IMG/VR virus record: IMGVR_UViG_3300046000_006591
Coordinates: 1 to 32,720 of that record
Strand: one strand, 5' to 3'
Origin: a virus
DNA: 32,720 nt
In this document: positions 19,932 through 29,489 of the stretch, piece after piece
Numbering within the stretch: the stretch's first letter is position 1
Layout: the number at the start of each line of letters is the position of its first letter
Notes under the pieces: generated by a model
Told to the model about the DNA's origin: nothing
Databases searched by the model: none
Seen by the model: the letters and a program-made list of their open reading frames with translations, nothing else
Translations under genes and position numbers: made by a program

Positions 19932-22900
19932 ATGAAACTTGCAATAATAGACAAAATAGGTTTATGCTATGATGGAGATACTCTTTCTAAACAAGGACTC
20001 GGAGGCTCTGAATCCGCAGTCATCCTTATTTCAAAAGAACTTTCAAAAATCGGATTTGAGGTCACCGTATATAATAACTGCAAGGACGGCTCGAACTCAA
20101 AACCAGGACTTTATGATGGAGTCCGATATGTCGATAACTCCGATGCTAAATTTGATGAAACAGACTACGAAGCCGTAATTGTTTCTAGAACTGTAGTACC
20201 ATTTATTTCTAATGATTGGCCGTTTATACACAAAGCAAAGAAACGTATTCTTTGGTTACATGATACATTTATAGAAGGTGATAATCTATTAGAAGATCTT
20301 GTTGTCTCTGGAAAAATAGATCACGTATTCACACTTTCTGACTGGCACACGTCATATATACTTACCTGTCAACACGGCAAGAAACGAAACCACGAAGTAC
20401 TTAAGAAATCAATATTTCAAACTCGTAATGGCGCCGTTTGCCATATTCCAGAAGTAGATCTATCAAAGAAAGATCCAAATCAATTTGTCTATAATGCATC
20501 GGCAACAAAAGGTATGTTGCCTCTAGTAGAACATATTTGGCCAGAGATAAAGAAAAGAATCCCAGAAGCAAAACTTTCTATTATTGGTGGTTACTATCGG
20601 TTTCGTGATGGAGCTGAACCTGATGCTCAAGAAAATACAGTTTCACAACTTGCCGCAAGAGAAGACTTAAAAAACCTCGGAATTACATTTACTGGAGTAA
20701 TTCCACAGCATGAAATAGCAGAGATACTTGCAAAATCTTGGATGATGCTTTATCCAGGTGCATTTCCAGAAACATTCGGAATTTCATCCCTTGAATCACT
20801 TCTATACAAGACACCTCTTGTCACCACAAGATTTGGTGCACTCGAAGAAACAGCAATAGATCTTGCCTGTTATCATATTGACTATGCAATTGAACCGAAT
20901 GTTTTATTTCCACATATTGATAAAAAAATTCAGGTGCAAAAGTTCTTAGAAACTTTCTTTGCTGCATATAATAACCCATATCTACACCAACAAAAACAAA
21001 ATTACTGCGATATTGTCAAAGATGTTACAGGCTGGAATACAGTTGCACTACAATGGAAACAGTTTCTTTATTCGATACTTGGGAATTTTCTTTCAGTAGA
21101 TGATTATAGAAAAGTCACTCGAATCAACCAAAAAGTAGCTCGTGTCTTTGGAAGAACAGGAAATATGCCTGCTAATAAACAGTATAGTTCATCTGAAGAT
21201 CAGAAACGAATTGTAGTTATATCACCTTTTTGGAATGCAGAAAACTATATTCGAAAGAATATATTATCAATTGCTACGCAAGATTATAATAACTACGTGC
21301 ATATTCTAATAGATGATAATTCAGATGATAAGTCCTTTCAAGTAGCAAAAGAGACTATTAATAGTTTACCAGAAAAACTTCAGAGTAAATTTAGATTAAT
21401 TCAAAATTTAGAAAATATCGGTGCTATTGCAAATCAAATAGCTGGTATTAGTCATTGCACCATGGATGATATTGTTATGTTATTAGATGGTGATGATTGG
21501 TTAATAAACAATAACACACTATTTCACTATTATAATGATCTATATGCACAAGGTTACGAATTTACATATGGATCTATGTGGTCTCTAACAGATAATATCC
21601 CATTAATAGCTCAAGAATATCCAATTGATGTTAAAAAGAATAAAAAATATAGAACACATCAGTTTAATTGGAAAATTCCATATACACATTTAAGAACATG
21701 TCTTAGCAAACATTTCTTTTCACTTGATATTGAAAAATTCAAAGTAGATGGAAAATGGATGAAATCAGGTCACGATAATCCGCTATTCTATGAATTAATC
21801 GAGAAGATAGAGCCAGAGAAAATATACTGTAATAGAGAAATAGTTTGCAATTACAATGATTTAAACCCATTAAATGATTACAAGATAAATGGTGTTGAGC
21901 AAAATAGAAATGCAAATATGTCATATAGTAAAAAATTCTCAGTCATAGTTCCGACAATGTGGCGGTCTAAACCACTATTCAATAAATCACTTGAAAGATT
22001 GGTCCAGCAAGATTTAGTCGGTGAAATTATAGTAATAAATAATGATGTAATCCACACACCTGATTGGATTGTACTACAAAATCCAAAAATAAAAATGCTA
22101 AATCAAGAGGCTAACATAAAAGTTAACCCTGCATGGAATTTAGGTGCAAAAGAAAGTTCTTATGATATAATATGTATAATAAATGATGATCTTTCATTTG
22201 ATCCAATGTTATTTAATAAAATTTCTAATCACATCAATGACAAGATAGGTGTGTATGGATTTATAGTCGGTGGTCATAAATATAATCAACCAGAATTAAC
22301 AGATGGTTCAATAGATCTAATAGAATGGTCACAAGATAAATCTGCTTATGGGTTTGGTCAACTCATTATAATGAATAAAAATGATTGGGTTCCAATACCT
22401 GAAGGTTTGGACGTATATTTCGGTGATGATTTTATCTTACATAATACTATAAACTCTGGAAAGAGTGTATATCTAATATCAAATATAAATTACGAGGAAG
22501 ATTTTGGTGCAACATCAAGAGATCTTGACATATGGAAAGAATCCCATGATAAAGAAAAGCCAATCTTTGAAAAATGGTTAAAGGGTGATAAACACAAAAT
22601 GAATAAAAAAATTCTTATTGCAATACCAACAAATAAGTATATTGAAGTAGAAACATTCAAAAGTATTTGGGATTTAGAAATACCAACTGGTTATGAAGTT
22701 GAGTTTCAGTACTTTTTCGGGTATCAAGTAGATCAAATACGAAATCTAATTGGAGAATGGGCTAAAAGATATGATTATCTATTGTCCATAGATTCAGATA
22801 TTATAATTCCAAAAGATGCACTTAAGAAAATGATTGCTGCTGACAAAGACATAGTTACTGGAATGTATATTCAACGAATACCAGATACTCATACTCTTGA

Positions 22901-23303
22901 GATATACATGGTAGATCCAACCGGTGGCATTATTAATATCCCTCATAATTTAATTAAGATACATAATGGTTTGGTTGAAATAGCAGCCTGTGGATTTGGT
23001 TGCTGTTTAGTAAAAAGTGATGTATTCAGAAAAATGGAATACCCACATTTCTATTATCAATCTGCAATAAATCATAAAGATACAGTATCAGAAGATATCT
23101 ATTTCTGCAAGAAAGCAAGAGATAATGGATTTAAAGTTTGGGTAGATACAACTATTACATGCGATCATAAAGGTTCAACTTTCTTTAAAGTTAAAAGTGA
23201 AGTTAAACCAATAGAAATTCCAAAACAAGTAGAAGTTAAAAAAGATGAAACTGGTGTGACTGTAATACCTGATAGTTATAGAAAAGAGAGAATCTTTAAA
23301 TGA
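19932..23303 (+). CDS. Four-domain glycosyltransferase (GT4-like plus three GT2-like domains)
   Basis: This protein has 1123 residues. Residues 1-390 form a GT-B, GT4-like unit: 'GLGGSESAVILISKELSKIGF' at the N-terminus and the EX7E motif at Glu280/Glu288 in 'ETFGISSLESLLYKTPLV'. Residues 425-660 are GT2-like ('IVVISPFWNAENYI', 'IDDNSDD', metal site 'LLDGDDW' near 518). Residues 669-880 are a second GT-A unit ('FSVIVPTMWRSK', 'INDDLSF' near 750). Residues 892-1095 are a third ('KKILIAIPTNKY', 'LLSIDSDIIIP' near 953). Four transferase-like domains in one chain would allow several sugars to be added in a row. Donors and acceptors are unknown. GAGGA gives a good ribosome binding site, and the next gene overlaps by 4 bases. 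Confidence 0.85.
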   Translation: MKLAIIDKIGLCYDGDTLSKQGLGGSESAVILISKELSKIGFEVTVYNNCKDGSNSKPGLYDGVRYVDNSDAKFDETDYEAVIVSRTVVPFISNDWPFIHKAKKRILWLHDTFIEGDNLLEDLVVSGKIDHVFTLSDWHTSYILTCQHGKKRNHEVLKKSIFQTRNGAVCHIPEVDLSKKDPNQFVYNASATKGMLPLVEHIWPEIKKRIPEAKLSIIGGYYRFRDGAEPDAQENTVSQLAAREDLKNLGITFTGVIPQHEIAEILAKSWMMLYPGAFPETFGISSLESLLYKTPLVTTRFGALEETAIDLACYHIDYAIEPNVLFPHIDKKIQVQKFLETFFAAYNNPYLHQQKQNYCDIVKDVTGWNTVALQWKQFLYSILGNFLSVDDYRKVTRINQKVARVFGRTGNMPANKQYSSSEDQKRIVVISPFWNAENYIRKNILSIATQDYNNYVHILIDDNSDDKSFQVAKETINSLPEKLQSKFRLIQNLENIGAIANQIAGISHCTMDDIVMLLDGDDWLINNNTLFHYYNDLYAQGYEFTYGSMWSLTDNIPLIAQEYPIDVKKNKKYRTHQFNWKIPYTHLRTCLSKHFFSLDIEKFKVDGKWMKSGHDNPLFYELIEKIEPEKIYCNREIVCNYNDLNPLNDYKINGVEQNRNANMSYSKKFSVIVPTMWRSKPLFNKSLERLVQQDLVGEIIVINNDVIHTPDWIVLQNPKIKMLNQEANIKVNPAWNLGAKESSYDIICIINDDLSFDPMLFNKISNHINDKIGVYGFIVGGHKYNQPELTDGSIDLIEWSQDKSAYGFGQLIIMNKNDWVPIPEGLDVYFGDDFILHNTINSGKSVYLISNINYEEDFGATSRDLDIWKESHDKEKPIFEKWLKGDKHKMNKKILIAIPTNKYIEVETFKSIWDLEIPTGYEVEFQYFFGYQVDQIRNLIGEWAKRYDYLLSIDSDIIIPKDALKKMIAADKDIVTGMYIQRIPDTHTLEIYMVDPTGGIINIPHNLIKIHNGLVEIAACGFGCCLVKSDVFRKMEYPHFYYQSAINHKDTVSEDIYFCKKARDNGFKVWVDTTITCDHKGSTFFKVKSEVKPIEIPKQVEVKKDETGVTVIPDSYRKERIFK

Positions 23304-24004
23304 GTGAATACAATCGTGAATATGCAATGAGTGAGTTTCAACAGCATGGTGAAACTTGGATCCAAAATAGATTTAATGGGCAGTTTAAAACAATATTTGA
23401 TGTTGGATCTAATATCGGTGAATGGACAAGAATGACTCGATCATTTCAACCAAATGCTGATATACACATGTTTGAAATAGTTCCTGATACTTACAGTAAA
23501 ATGCTTAGAAATATTGAACTAGACAATAAAATGATTCCGAATAGTTTCGGTTTACTAGATAAATCTGGCCCTGTGCCAATGAAGCATAAAACCGAATATG
23601 ATTCACTCAGTACAATAGTTACAGATTTAAGATTAGATGATAGTATTCCGATAAATGGTCTTGCATTTACAGGTGACGATTATGTTGATAGTCGTAGACT
23701 TGAAATGATAGATTATCTAAAAATAGATACCGAAGGTGCAGAAGGAAAGGTATTTAAAGGGTTTGAAAAGACGCTCAAAGAAGGTAAGGTTAGAATTATT
23801 CAATTTGAATATAGTTTCATATGTGTGCTTACCAAATGGATGTTAATAGATAGTTACAATTTCTTGGAACCACTAGGATTTAAATTGGGTAAGTTAAAAC
23901 AAGACAGCATAGAGTTTCATGACTATACTCTGATAGATGAAGATTTTAAAGGTCCAGAATATGTAGCAGTTCATCAAAATTCTTGGCACCTGTTTGGGTT
24001 ATAA
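23300..24004 (+). CDS. FkbM-family methyltransferase
   Basis: In these 234 residues, 'FKTIFDVGSNIGEWTRMTRSFQPNADIHMFEIVPDTYSKM' is the SAM-binding start typical of FkbM enzymes. 'IDYLKIDTEGAEGKVFKGFEKTLKEGKVRIIQFEY' is the strongly conserved FkbM core (DYLKIDxEGxE). FkbM proteins O-methylate sugars or small molecules; here a glycan is the likely target. The start overlaps the multi-domain glycosyltransferase stop (ATGA). A late promoter box overlaps its own stop codon. Confidence 0.85.
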   Translation: MSEYNREYAMSEFQQHGETWIQNRFNGQFKTIFDVGSNIGEWTRMTRSFQPNADIHMFEIVPDTYSKMLRNIELDNKMIPNSFGLLDKSGPVPMKHKTEYDSLSTIVTDLRLDDSIPINGLAFTGDDYVDSRRLEMIDYLKIDTEGAEGKVFKGFEKTLKEGKVRIIQFEYSFICVLTKWMLIDSYNFLEPLGFKLGKLKQDSIEFHDYTLIDEDFKGPEYVAVHQNSWHLFGL

Positions 24005-24007
24005 ATA
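24000..24007 (+). promoter_or_regulatory. T4-type late promoter (TATAAATA)
   Basis: An exact late box overlaps the FkbM stop codon, 33 bases before the ATG at 24040. This restarts transcription inside the second glycan cluster. Confidence 0.65.
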
Positions 24008-24039
24008 TCACAATATAATTGAATAGAGGTGACTATACT

Positions 24040-25086
24040 ATGGAAATCAAAAAAGGTTTTAACGAAGTAGAATCAAAGTATAAGTTCGGTAATAATGAAT
24101 CATTTACCAAATATGTACTTGAACGAGGTGGCAAGATAAAGCCTCTCATTATCCCATCAGAACTAACTAATGGAACTGGATTAATGAATCCGACCATTTA
24201 TAGATTGCCTGATGGTAGATTAATTGTCAATATCCGACACGTAAATTATACATTCTATCATTCCGAACGAAAACTATTGCAGCACCAATGGGGGCCACTT
24301 ACTTATTTACACCCTGAAAATGATATGCATTTACGAACAACTAATTATTACTGTGAATTGGATAATGATCTTAATATCACTGGATTCTGTAAAATAGATA
24401 CATCAAAATTTGACACATATGAGCCAATGTGGGATTTTGTTGGTCTCGAAGATGTCCGTCTTGTACTTTGGAATGAAAAACTTTATGCAACAGGTGTTCG
24501 TAGAGATACAACTACAAATGGTCAGGGTAGAATGGAGTTATCAGAACTTCAATACATTGAAGGTAAAATGACTGAAGTTTCTAGAGTCAGAATACCACCG
24601 CCAAAAGATCCAAATTCATATTGTGAAAAGAATTGGATGCCAGTTATTGATGAAGACTATACGTATGTAAAATGGTCTAATCCAACAGAGGTAGTCAAAG
24701 TAGATCCTATTGATGCTAAATCAACTACAATAAAATTAAGTGAATACTTTCCAGCACCAAACGATTTTAGAGGTGGAACACAAGTAATTCCACTTGGTAT
24801 TGATGGGCAAAGAATAGCTCTTGTTCATGAAGTTGATTTATTTAGAAGTGAACACGATAGAAAAGATGCAGTTTATAGACATCGCTTTATAGTCTGGGAT
24901 AAAGATTGGAATATTGTAAAGTATACAAATGATTTTTCAATGATGAATGGACACGTAGAATTTGCAGTTGGAATGTGTCATCATAATAATGGTGAAGTTT
25001 TAATTACATTTGGTTTTCAAGATAATGCTGCATATATTTTGCAAACTAATATTCAGGACATAATTGATTTTATAAATGATAATTGA
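24040..25086 (+). CDS. GH130-like five-bladed beta-propeller protein (glycoside hydrolase/phosphorylase-like)
   Basis: This protein has 348 residues. The start is the ATG behind GAGGTG at 24025-24030, not the TTG 21 bases upstream. Phrases are spaced as in the five-bladed propellers of GH130 and related families: 'GLMNPTIYRLPDGRLIVNIRHVNY', 'FVGLEDVRLVLWNEKLYATGVRRD', 'CEKNWMPVIDEDYTYVKWSNPTEV', 'FRGGTQVIPL', 'ALVHEVDLF' and 'HVEFAVGMCHHNNGEVLITFGFQDNAAYIL'. GH130 enzymes cleave or phosphorolyse beta-mannosides. In this setting the protein could trim a glycan or only bind it. Related propellers of unknown activity occur in capsule clusters, so the exact reaction is open. Confidence 0.6.
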   Translation: MEIKKGFNEVESKYKFGNNESFTKYVLERGGKIKPLIIPSELTNGTGLMNPTIYRLPDGRLIVNIRHVNYTFYHSERKLLQHQWGPLTYLHPENDMHLRTTNYYCELDNDLNITGFCKIDTSKFDTYEPMWDFVGLEDVRLVLWNEKLYATGVRRDTTTNGQGRMELSELQYIEGKMTEVSRVRIPPPKDPNSYCEKNWMPVIDEDYTYVKWSNPTEVVKVDPIDAKSTTIKLSEYFPAPNDFRGGTQVIPLGIDGQRIALVHEVDLFRSEHDRKDAVYRHRFIVWDKDWNIVKYTNDFSMMNGHVEFAVGMCHHNNGEVLITFGFQDNAAYILQTNIQDIIDFINDN

Positions 25087-25903
25087 TTGCTTTTCTTATT
25101 TTAATGAGGAAGAACTTCTAGAATTAAGATTAAGACTACTATATAATAAAGTAGATAAATTCATAATTACAGAAGCAGACCACACTCATAGCGGTTTACC
25201 GAAACAAATGACACTTTTAAACACTCTCAAGAGAATGGATATTTCTCTTGAGAAAATCTGGTATGTTCCAGTTATGTTGCCTTCACTTGCACAAGAACCG
25301 AATAATTGGGTACGTGAGCGTATGCAAAGAGATGCAGCTACATCATATATTAGAGAAACAGACATTGCATTTATTGGTGATTGTGATGAGATTTTAAATC
25401 CGGCACATATAGAATATATGAAATACATCAAAGAAAATCACCCAAATGAGATTTTGAGAACACCACTTGCATATTTGTGTGGTAGAGCAGATTTAAGAGT
25501 TTATAATCAAAATGAAGAACAGATGCAATGGAATACCCCATTTTTAGTTTCTGGACAACAATTAAAACATTATACACTTTCAGAAATTCGTGAAGATCAT
25601 GCTTGGGGTTTTCATAGATTGCAAGATATTTTTATAACAGAAGATGGTTATTTAAAAGAACTTGGTTGGCATTTTACTTGGATGGGAAATCAAGAAAGAT
25701 TAAAAACAAAAATTAAAAATTATAGCCACGCTGGTGAACATACTCTAGATGAAAACTTTAGTGCATCAGAAAATTCATTTGATCCACTCGGAAGAAAAGA
25801 TCATATATTAAAAAGATATAATATAAACAATTTACCGAACTTGATATTAGAAAATAACAGAATTAGAAAGTATCTATTACCAGATGAAAATACTTTTTCA
25901 TGA
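25076..25903 (+). CDS. GT17-like glycosyltransferase
   Basis: This 275-residue protein opens 'MIIDCFSYFNEEELLELRLRLLYNKVDKFIITEADHTHSGLPK', a clear match to the start of the GT17 family (beta-1,4-N-acetylglucosaminyltransferase III-like; DxFxFFNE...L.LRL..L...VDxFVIVEA..THSG). 'ERMQRDAATSYIRETDIAFIGDCDEIL' matches the conserved QR...DD...I.DVDEI segment with a metal-binding Asp pair. Bacterial and phage members have unknown acceptors. The start overlaps the preceding gene by 11 bases and the next gene overlaps its end by 20 bases. Confidence 0.8.
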   Translation: MIIDCFSYFNEEELLELRLRLLYNKVDKFIITEADHTHSGLPKQMTLLNTLKRMDISLEKIWYVPVMLPSLAQEPNNWVRERMQRDAATSYIRETDIAFIGDCDEILNPAHIEYMKYIKENHPNEILRTPLAYLCGRADLRVYNQNEEQMQWNTPFLVSGQQLKHYTLSEIREDHAWGFHRLQDIFITEDGYLKELGWHFTWMGNQERLKTKIKNYSHAGEHTLDENFSASENSFDPLGRKDHILKRYNINNLPNLILENNRIRKYLLPDENTFS

Positions 25904-26843
25904 AAATCAATTAACAGAAAGAGGCACTTCTGTTGCAATGTTTGATTATGCATATTATGCAAGAGAACTATTAGATATAGAACCAATAATTACTTATAGA
26001 AATGAAAATAGTAAACCACAAGCAATTCAAAGGTTTAAAAATAATTTTGAAGTATTTTCATATGACACATTTGATGATGTAGAAACTTACATATCTAAAA
26101 ATTCAATAGATGCTTTCTATGCTATTAAATATGGATATCATGATGGAATAGTTTCTTCTAATACTAAAAATTTAATTCATTCTGTATTCTGCAAACATAG
26201 AGAATATATGCACGGTGAAAGATATGCTGTAGTTTCTGAATGGCAATCACATTTTAATGACATACCTTATGTACCACATATTTTAAATCTTTATGATACC
26301 ACCGAAACTTTGAGAGATAATCTTAATATACCAAAAGATGCACTGGTAATAGGACGTCATGGTGGTTTTGATACATTTAATATTGATTTTGTAATTGATA
26401 GCATTAAAGAGATATTAGATAAAAGATCAGATATTTGGTTTTTATTCTTAAATACCGAAAAGAAATTAGAGCATCAAAGAGTCATATATCTAGATGCAAC
26501 AGTAGATTTAAAAGAAAAAACAAAATTTATTAACACATGTGACGCAATGATACATGCCAGAGATTACGGTGAGACCTTCGGTCTTTCAGTTTTAGAATTT
26601 GCGGCAAAAGATAAACCTATTATCTCATATGATAATGAATATCTACAGACAAATCACCAATTAGGCGGAAGAAACCATTTTCTATTTTTACAAGATCATT
26701 GTTATAAATATTCACACAAAGGAGATTTAGATAACATATTTCTTAATATTGAAAGAAATACTTCGTTTAATACGAGTTATCTATTGGATAAATTTTCTCC
26801 GCAATCTGTAATGAAATTATTTGAAGAAAGATTTTTAGTATGA
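25884..26843 (+). CDS. GT-B fold glycosyltransferase (GT4-like)
   Basis: In these 319 residues the N-terminal 'MKILFHENQLTERGTSVAMFDYAYYARELL' resembles GT-B enzymes. The C-terminal half has 'NTCDAMIHARDYGETFGLSVLEFAAKDKPIISYDN', with the EX7E pattern of GT4 (GETFGLSVLEF). It is somewhat short for GT4, with a reduced N-terminal domain. The role is transfer of an unknown sugar. It overlaps its neighbours by 20 and 4 bases. Confidence 0.8.
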   Translation: MKILFHENQLTERGTSVAMFDYAYYARELLDIEPIITYRNENSKPQAIQRFKNNFEVFSYDTFDDVETYISKNSIDAFYAIKYGYHDGIVSSNTKNLIHSVFCKHREYMHGERYAVVSEWQSHFNDIPYVPHILNLYDTTETLRDNLNIPKDALVIGRHGGFDTFNIDFVIDSIKEILDKRSDIWFLFLNTEKKLEHQRVIYLDATVDLKEKTKFINTCDAMIHARDYGETFGLSVLEFAAKDKPIISYDNEYLQTNHQLGGRNHFLFLQDHCYKYSHKGDLDNIFLNIERNTSFNTSYLLDKFSPQSVMKLFEERFLV

Positions 26844-27460
26844 GTCAATATCCAAATTTACAAATAGATAGCCCTATTGAGACATATGAAATTATGACTC
26901 AACACATAAAGACACTGAAAGGTGTTGAGGGACTAAGCTGTGAAGTAGGACTTCGCCGAGGCGGGGGAACTAAAGTAATACTCGATTCATTTATGGAAAA
27001 TGAAGATAAACGTGTTCATATCTGCATGGACCCATATGGAAATATTATTTACAATGATATAGTAGGTCCACATCGAAGTGACTATACAGATGATATGAAA
27101 AATGAGACACTTGCAGAACTATACCGATATGCATTTGATAATAGAATTAATATTCTTTTCTTTAATATGGAAGACTCTGAATTTTATAGAAGATTTACAG
27201 ATGGTGTTCCTGTTTACGATCAAGAAAAGAAAATGCTGAATACATATTGTTTTGTCCATATTGACGGTCAGCATGATATAGAATCAGTCAGATTAGCCGC
27301 AAATTTCTTTATTCCAAGAATGTCAATTAGAGGGCTTCTTGTTTTTGATAACACTGATCATTATGATCATTCACCTATACACAATTTAATGCTTAATAAC
27401 AAGTTTATTATGGTTGACGATGTATTGAATAGAAAACTATATAAGAGAGTTTTGATATGA
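26840..27460 (+). CDS. Class I methyltransferase-like protein (Methyltransf_24/TylF-like)
   Basis: In these 206 residues, 'GLSCEVGLRRGGGTKVILDSF' is in the SAM-binding motif I position (E.G...G.ST). 'YCFVHIDGQHDIESVRLAANFFIPRMSIRGLLVFDNTDHYDHSPI' follows the pattern of metal-dependent O-methyltransferases of the TylF/Methyltransf_24 type (IDG.H.Y..V..D......L..GG.I..DD). The target is probably a sugar hydroxyl. The glycine-rich loop is unusual (RRGGGT), so binding rather than catalysis is possible. It overlaps both neighbours by 4 bases. Confidence 0.65.
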   Translation: MSQYPNLQIDSPIETYEIMTQHIKTLKGVEGLSCEVGLRRGGGTKVILDSFMENEDKRVHICMDPYGNIIYNDIVGPHRSDYTDDMKNETLAELYRYAFDNRINILFFNMEDSEFYRRFTDGVPVYDQEKKMLNTYCFVHIDGQHDIESVRLAANFFIPRMSIRGLLVFDNTDHYDHSPIHNLMLNNKFIMVDDVLNRKLYKRVLI

Positions 27461-28710
27461 TAGAAGATTTACTTAATCAATTTGCTTTAAATCCAAATGA
27501 TCCAGAGATTAATTTTAAAATGGCAAGATACTATGATGAAATAGGTCAGACTGCATCTGCTGTTTCCTATTATATTAGAACAGCTGAAAGAACAGAAGAT
27601 CTTCTTCTGCGATATGAATGTCTATTGCATGGTGCAAATTGCTTTGAGCGACAAGGTACTCGTAGATTTACTGTAAAAGGTATGCTTCAACAGGCAATTA
27701 CTATTTTACCGAAAAGACCTGAGGCATATTATATATTAAGTAGACTATATGAATACAATGATACAAATGAGGGTAGATACTTAGACTCATATACAATGTG
27801 TTCTATAGCACTTCAAGTTTGTGATTTTAATAATAAAGAATTGAGAGTACCAGTAAATTATCCAGGTAAATATGCTCTATTATTTCAAAAGGGCGTAATG
27901 GGTTGGTGGAATGGTTTACAAGAAGAAACAAAATCAATTCTTTTGGATCTTCATATGAATTGGGACATGAATGATGAATTTGCAAATTCAGTTAAGAATA
28001 ATTTAGTAAATATGAATGCATTTGCTTCCAAATCATTGACAACATACTCTAAATCTAAATTATATAAATTGCGCTGGAAATTTGAAAGTCTTGAAGATAT
28101 AGAACAGAATTATTCTGAAGCATATCAAGATATGTTTGTTCTTACTGTATTAAATGGTAAAAAGAATGGAACATATGTAGAAATTGGATCAGGTCATCCT
28201 ACATATGGAAATAATAGTTATCTATTGGAAAAAGATTTTGGCTGGACTGGAATGTCAGTTGATATAAGTGAAGAATTTATAGCAAAACATAATGCAGAAA
28301 GAAAACATACAGCAATATTAAAAGATGCAACAACAATAAATTATGGTACTTATTTTAAGTCACTCGGTTTTGGTACTGAAATAGATTACTTACAGATTGA
28401 TGTTGATCCAGCTGAAATATCACTGAAAGTTCTTTACACAATCCCGTTTGAAACTTACAAGTTTTCAGTAATTACGTTCGAACACGACCATTACGCAGAC
28501 CCAAAAAGTAATGTCAGAGAAAAGGCAAGACAATTCTTAGAATCATTTGGTTATGTTCTTGCGGTGTCAAATATCTCACCAGATGAAAATAGACCATATG
28601 AAGATTGGTTTGTACATAGAGATGAATATGAAAAAGTAAAACATCTAGTTGATACTTCAGATAAAACAAAATGTGCAGAAAACTTTATGTTTGGTGCCTA
28701 TAATGAATAA
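27457..28710 (+). CDS. TPR-containing FkbM-like methyltransferase
   Basis: In these 417 residues the N-terminal 190 or so are helical with TPR-like repeats ('LNQFALNPNDPEINFKMARYYDEIGQTASAVSYYIRTAERTE', 'AITILPKRPEAYYILSRLYEY'). From about residue 220 comes an FkbM-like domain: 'SEAYQDMFVLTVLNGKKNGTYVEIGSGHPTYGNNSYLLEKDFGWTGMSVDI', then 'IDYLQIDVDPAEISLKVL' and 'FSVITFEHDHY'. The usual 'DxEG' is replaced by 'DVDPAE'. The TPR part may dock on a protein substrate such as a fibre, which is an inference. The start overlaps the preceding stop (ATGA). Confidence 0.75.
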   Translation: MIEDLLNQFALNPNDPEINFKMARYYDEIGQTASAVSYYIRTAERTEDLLLRYECLLHGANCFERQGTRRFTVKGMLQQAITILPKRPEAYYILSRLYEYNDTNEGRYLDSYTMCSIALQVCDFNNKELRVPVNYPGKYALLFQKGVMGWWNGLQEETKSILLDLHMNWDMNDEFANSVKNNLVNMNAFASKSLTTYSKSKLYKLRWKFESLEDIEQNYSEAYQDMFVLTVLNGKKNGTYVEIGSGHPTYGNNSYLLEKDFGWTGMSVDISEEFIAKHNAERKHTAILKDATTINYGTYFKSLGFGTEIDYLQIDVDPAEISLKVLYTIPFETYKFSVITFEHDHYADPKSNVREKARQFLESFGYVLAVSNISPDENRPYEDWFVHRDEYEKVKHLVDTSDKTKCAENFMFGAYNE

Positions 28711-29488
28711 GATACCTGTGATAGGAGCTGCTGTTGTAAATAGCAGTTTCTGGGTTTCAAGATTACTTTTAAGTGTTGACTATCCAGTGGAAAATTTTGT
28801 AATTATAAACAATAATGGACGTGGTATTATTGATGAAGAATTAAACAATATAGTCAAGTTAAAGCACCGCTATATAGATAAAATAAAAGTAGTTCATATG
28901 CCTGCTAATATAGGATGTGCAGGTGCTTGGAATTTAATTATTAAGTGTTATATGAATGCAGCATATTGGATAATTGCTAATGATGATGTTGCTTTTAAAC
29001 CAGGATTATTAAAAGAATTTAATGATATCATGATAAATGATTCAGAAATTGGAACAATACATCCAAACCCTGGTGATTTTGAAATTGGTGCGTGGGATTT
29101 ATTTGCAATACACGAAAGAGCAGTCAAGAAACTAGGGTTATTTGACGAAAATACATATCCCGCATATTGTGAAGATGCAGATTATATTATGAAAATGGTG
29201 AACAAAGGTGTCAAGAAAATTGTAGGATTACAATCAGGTTATTTACATGGTACTGGAGATGCCGAAGCATACTATGAACATGGAAGACAAACTGAAAAAT
29301 CTGACGAGAATTTAGCACAAATATTACAAATTTCTAATGCACTTAATATAGAATATCTTACCCGCAAATGGGGTCCTGGTTGGAGAACTGTATGTCCACA
29401 TGTACTACCCTTTGCTGGAGAAGAACGAGATATTAGTTATTCACTATATGATCTCGAATTTGTCAGAAGAAAACATACAGGATTTTAA
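28703..29488 (+). CDS. GT2-like glycosyltransferase
   Basis: In these 261 residues, 'IPVIGAAVVNSSFWVSRLLLSVDYPVENFVIINNNGRG' opens a GT-A domain. 'MPANIGCAGAWNLIIKCYMNAAYWIIANDDVAFKPGLL' carries the conserved 'N.G.A.A.N' segment and the metal-binding Asp pair. 'FDENTYPAYCEDADYIMKMVNKG' is the expected acceptor-side ED motif. The start at the ATG overlapping the previous stop is preferred to one 54 bases upstream, which would deepen the overlap. Donor sugar unknown. Confidence 0.8.
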   Translation: MNKIPVIGAAVVNSSFWVSRLLLSVDYPVENFVIINNNGRGIIDEELNNIVKLKHRYIDKIKVVHMPANIGCAGAWNLIIKCYMNAAYWIIANDDVAFKPGLLKEFNDIMINDSEIGTIHPNPGDFEIGAWDLFAIHERAVKKLGLFDENTYPAYCEDADYIMKMVNKGVKKIVGLQSGYLHGTGDAEAYYEHGRQTEKSDENLAQILQISNALNIEYLTRKWGPGWRTVCPHVLPFAGEERDISYSLYDLEFVRRKHTGF

Positions 29489-29489
29489 A

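Noticed and set aside
26703-26710. TATAAATA late-promoter box
   Set aside because: It lies inside the GT4-like coding region, with no gene start within 100 bases downstream, so is probably a chance match in AT-rich DNA.
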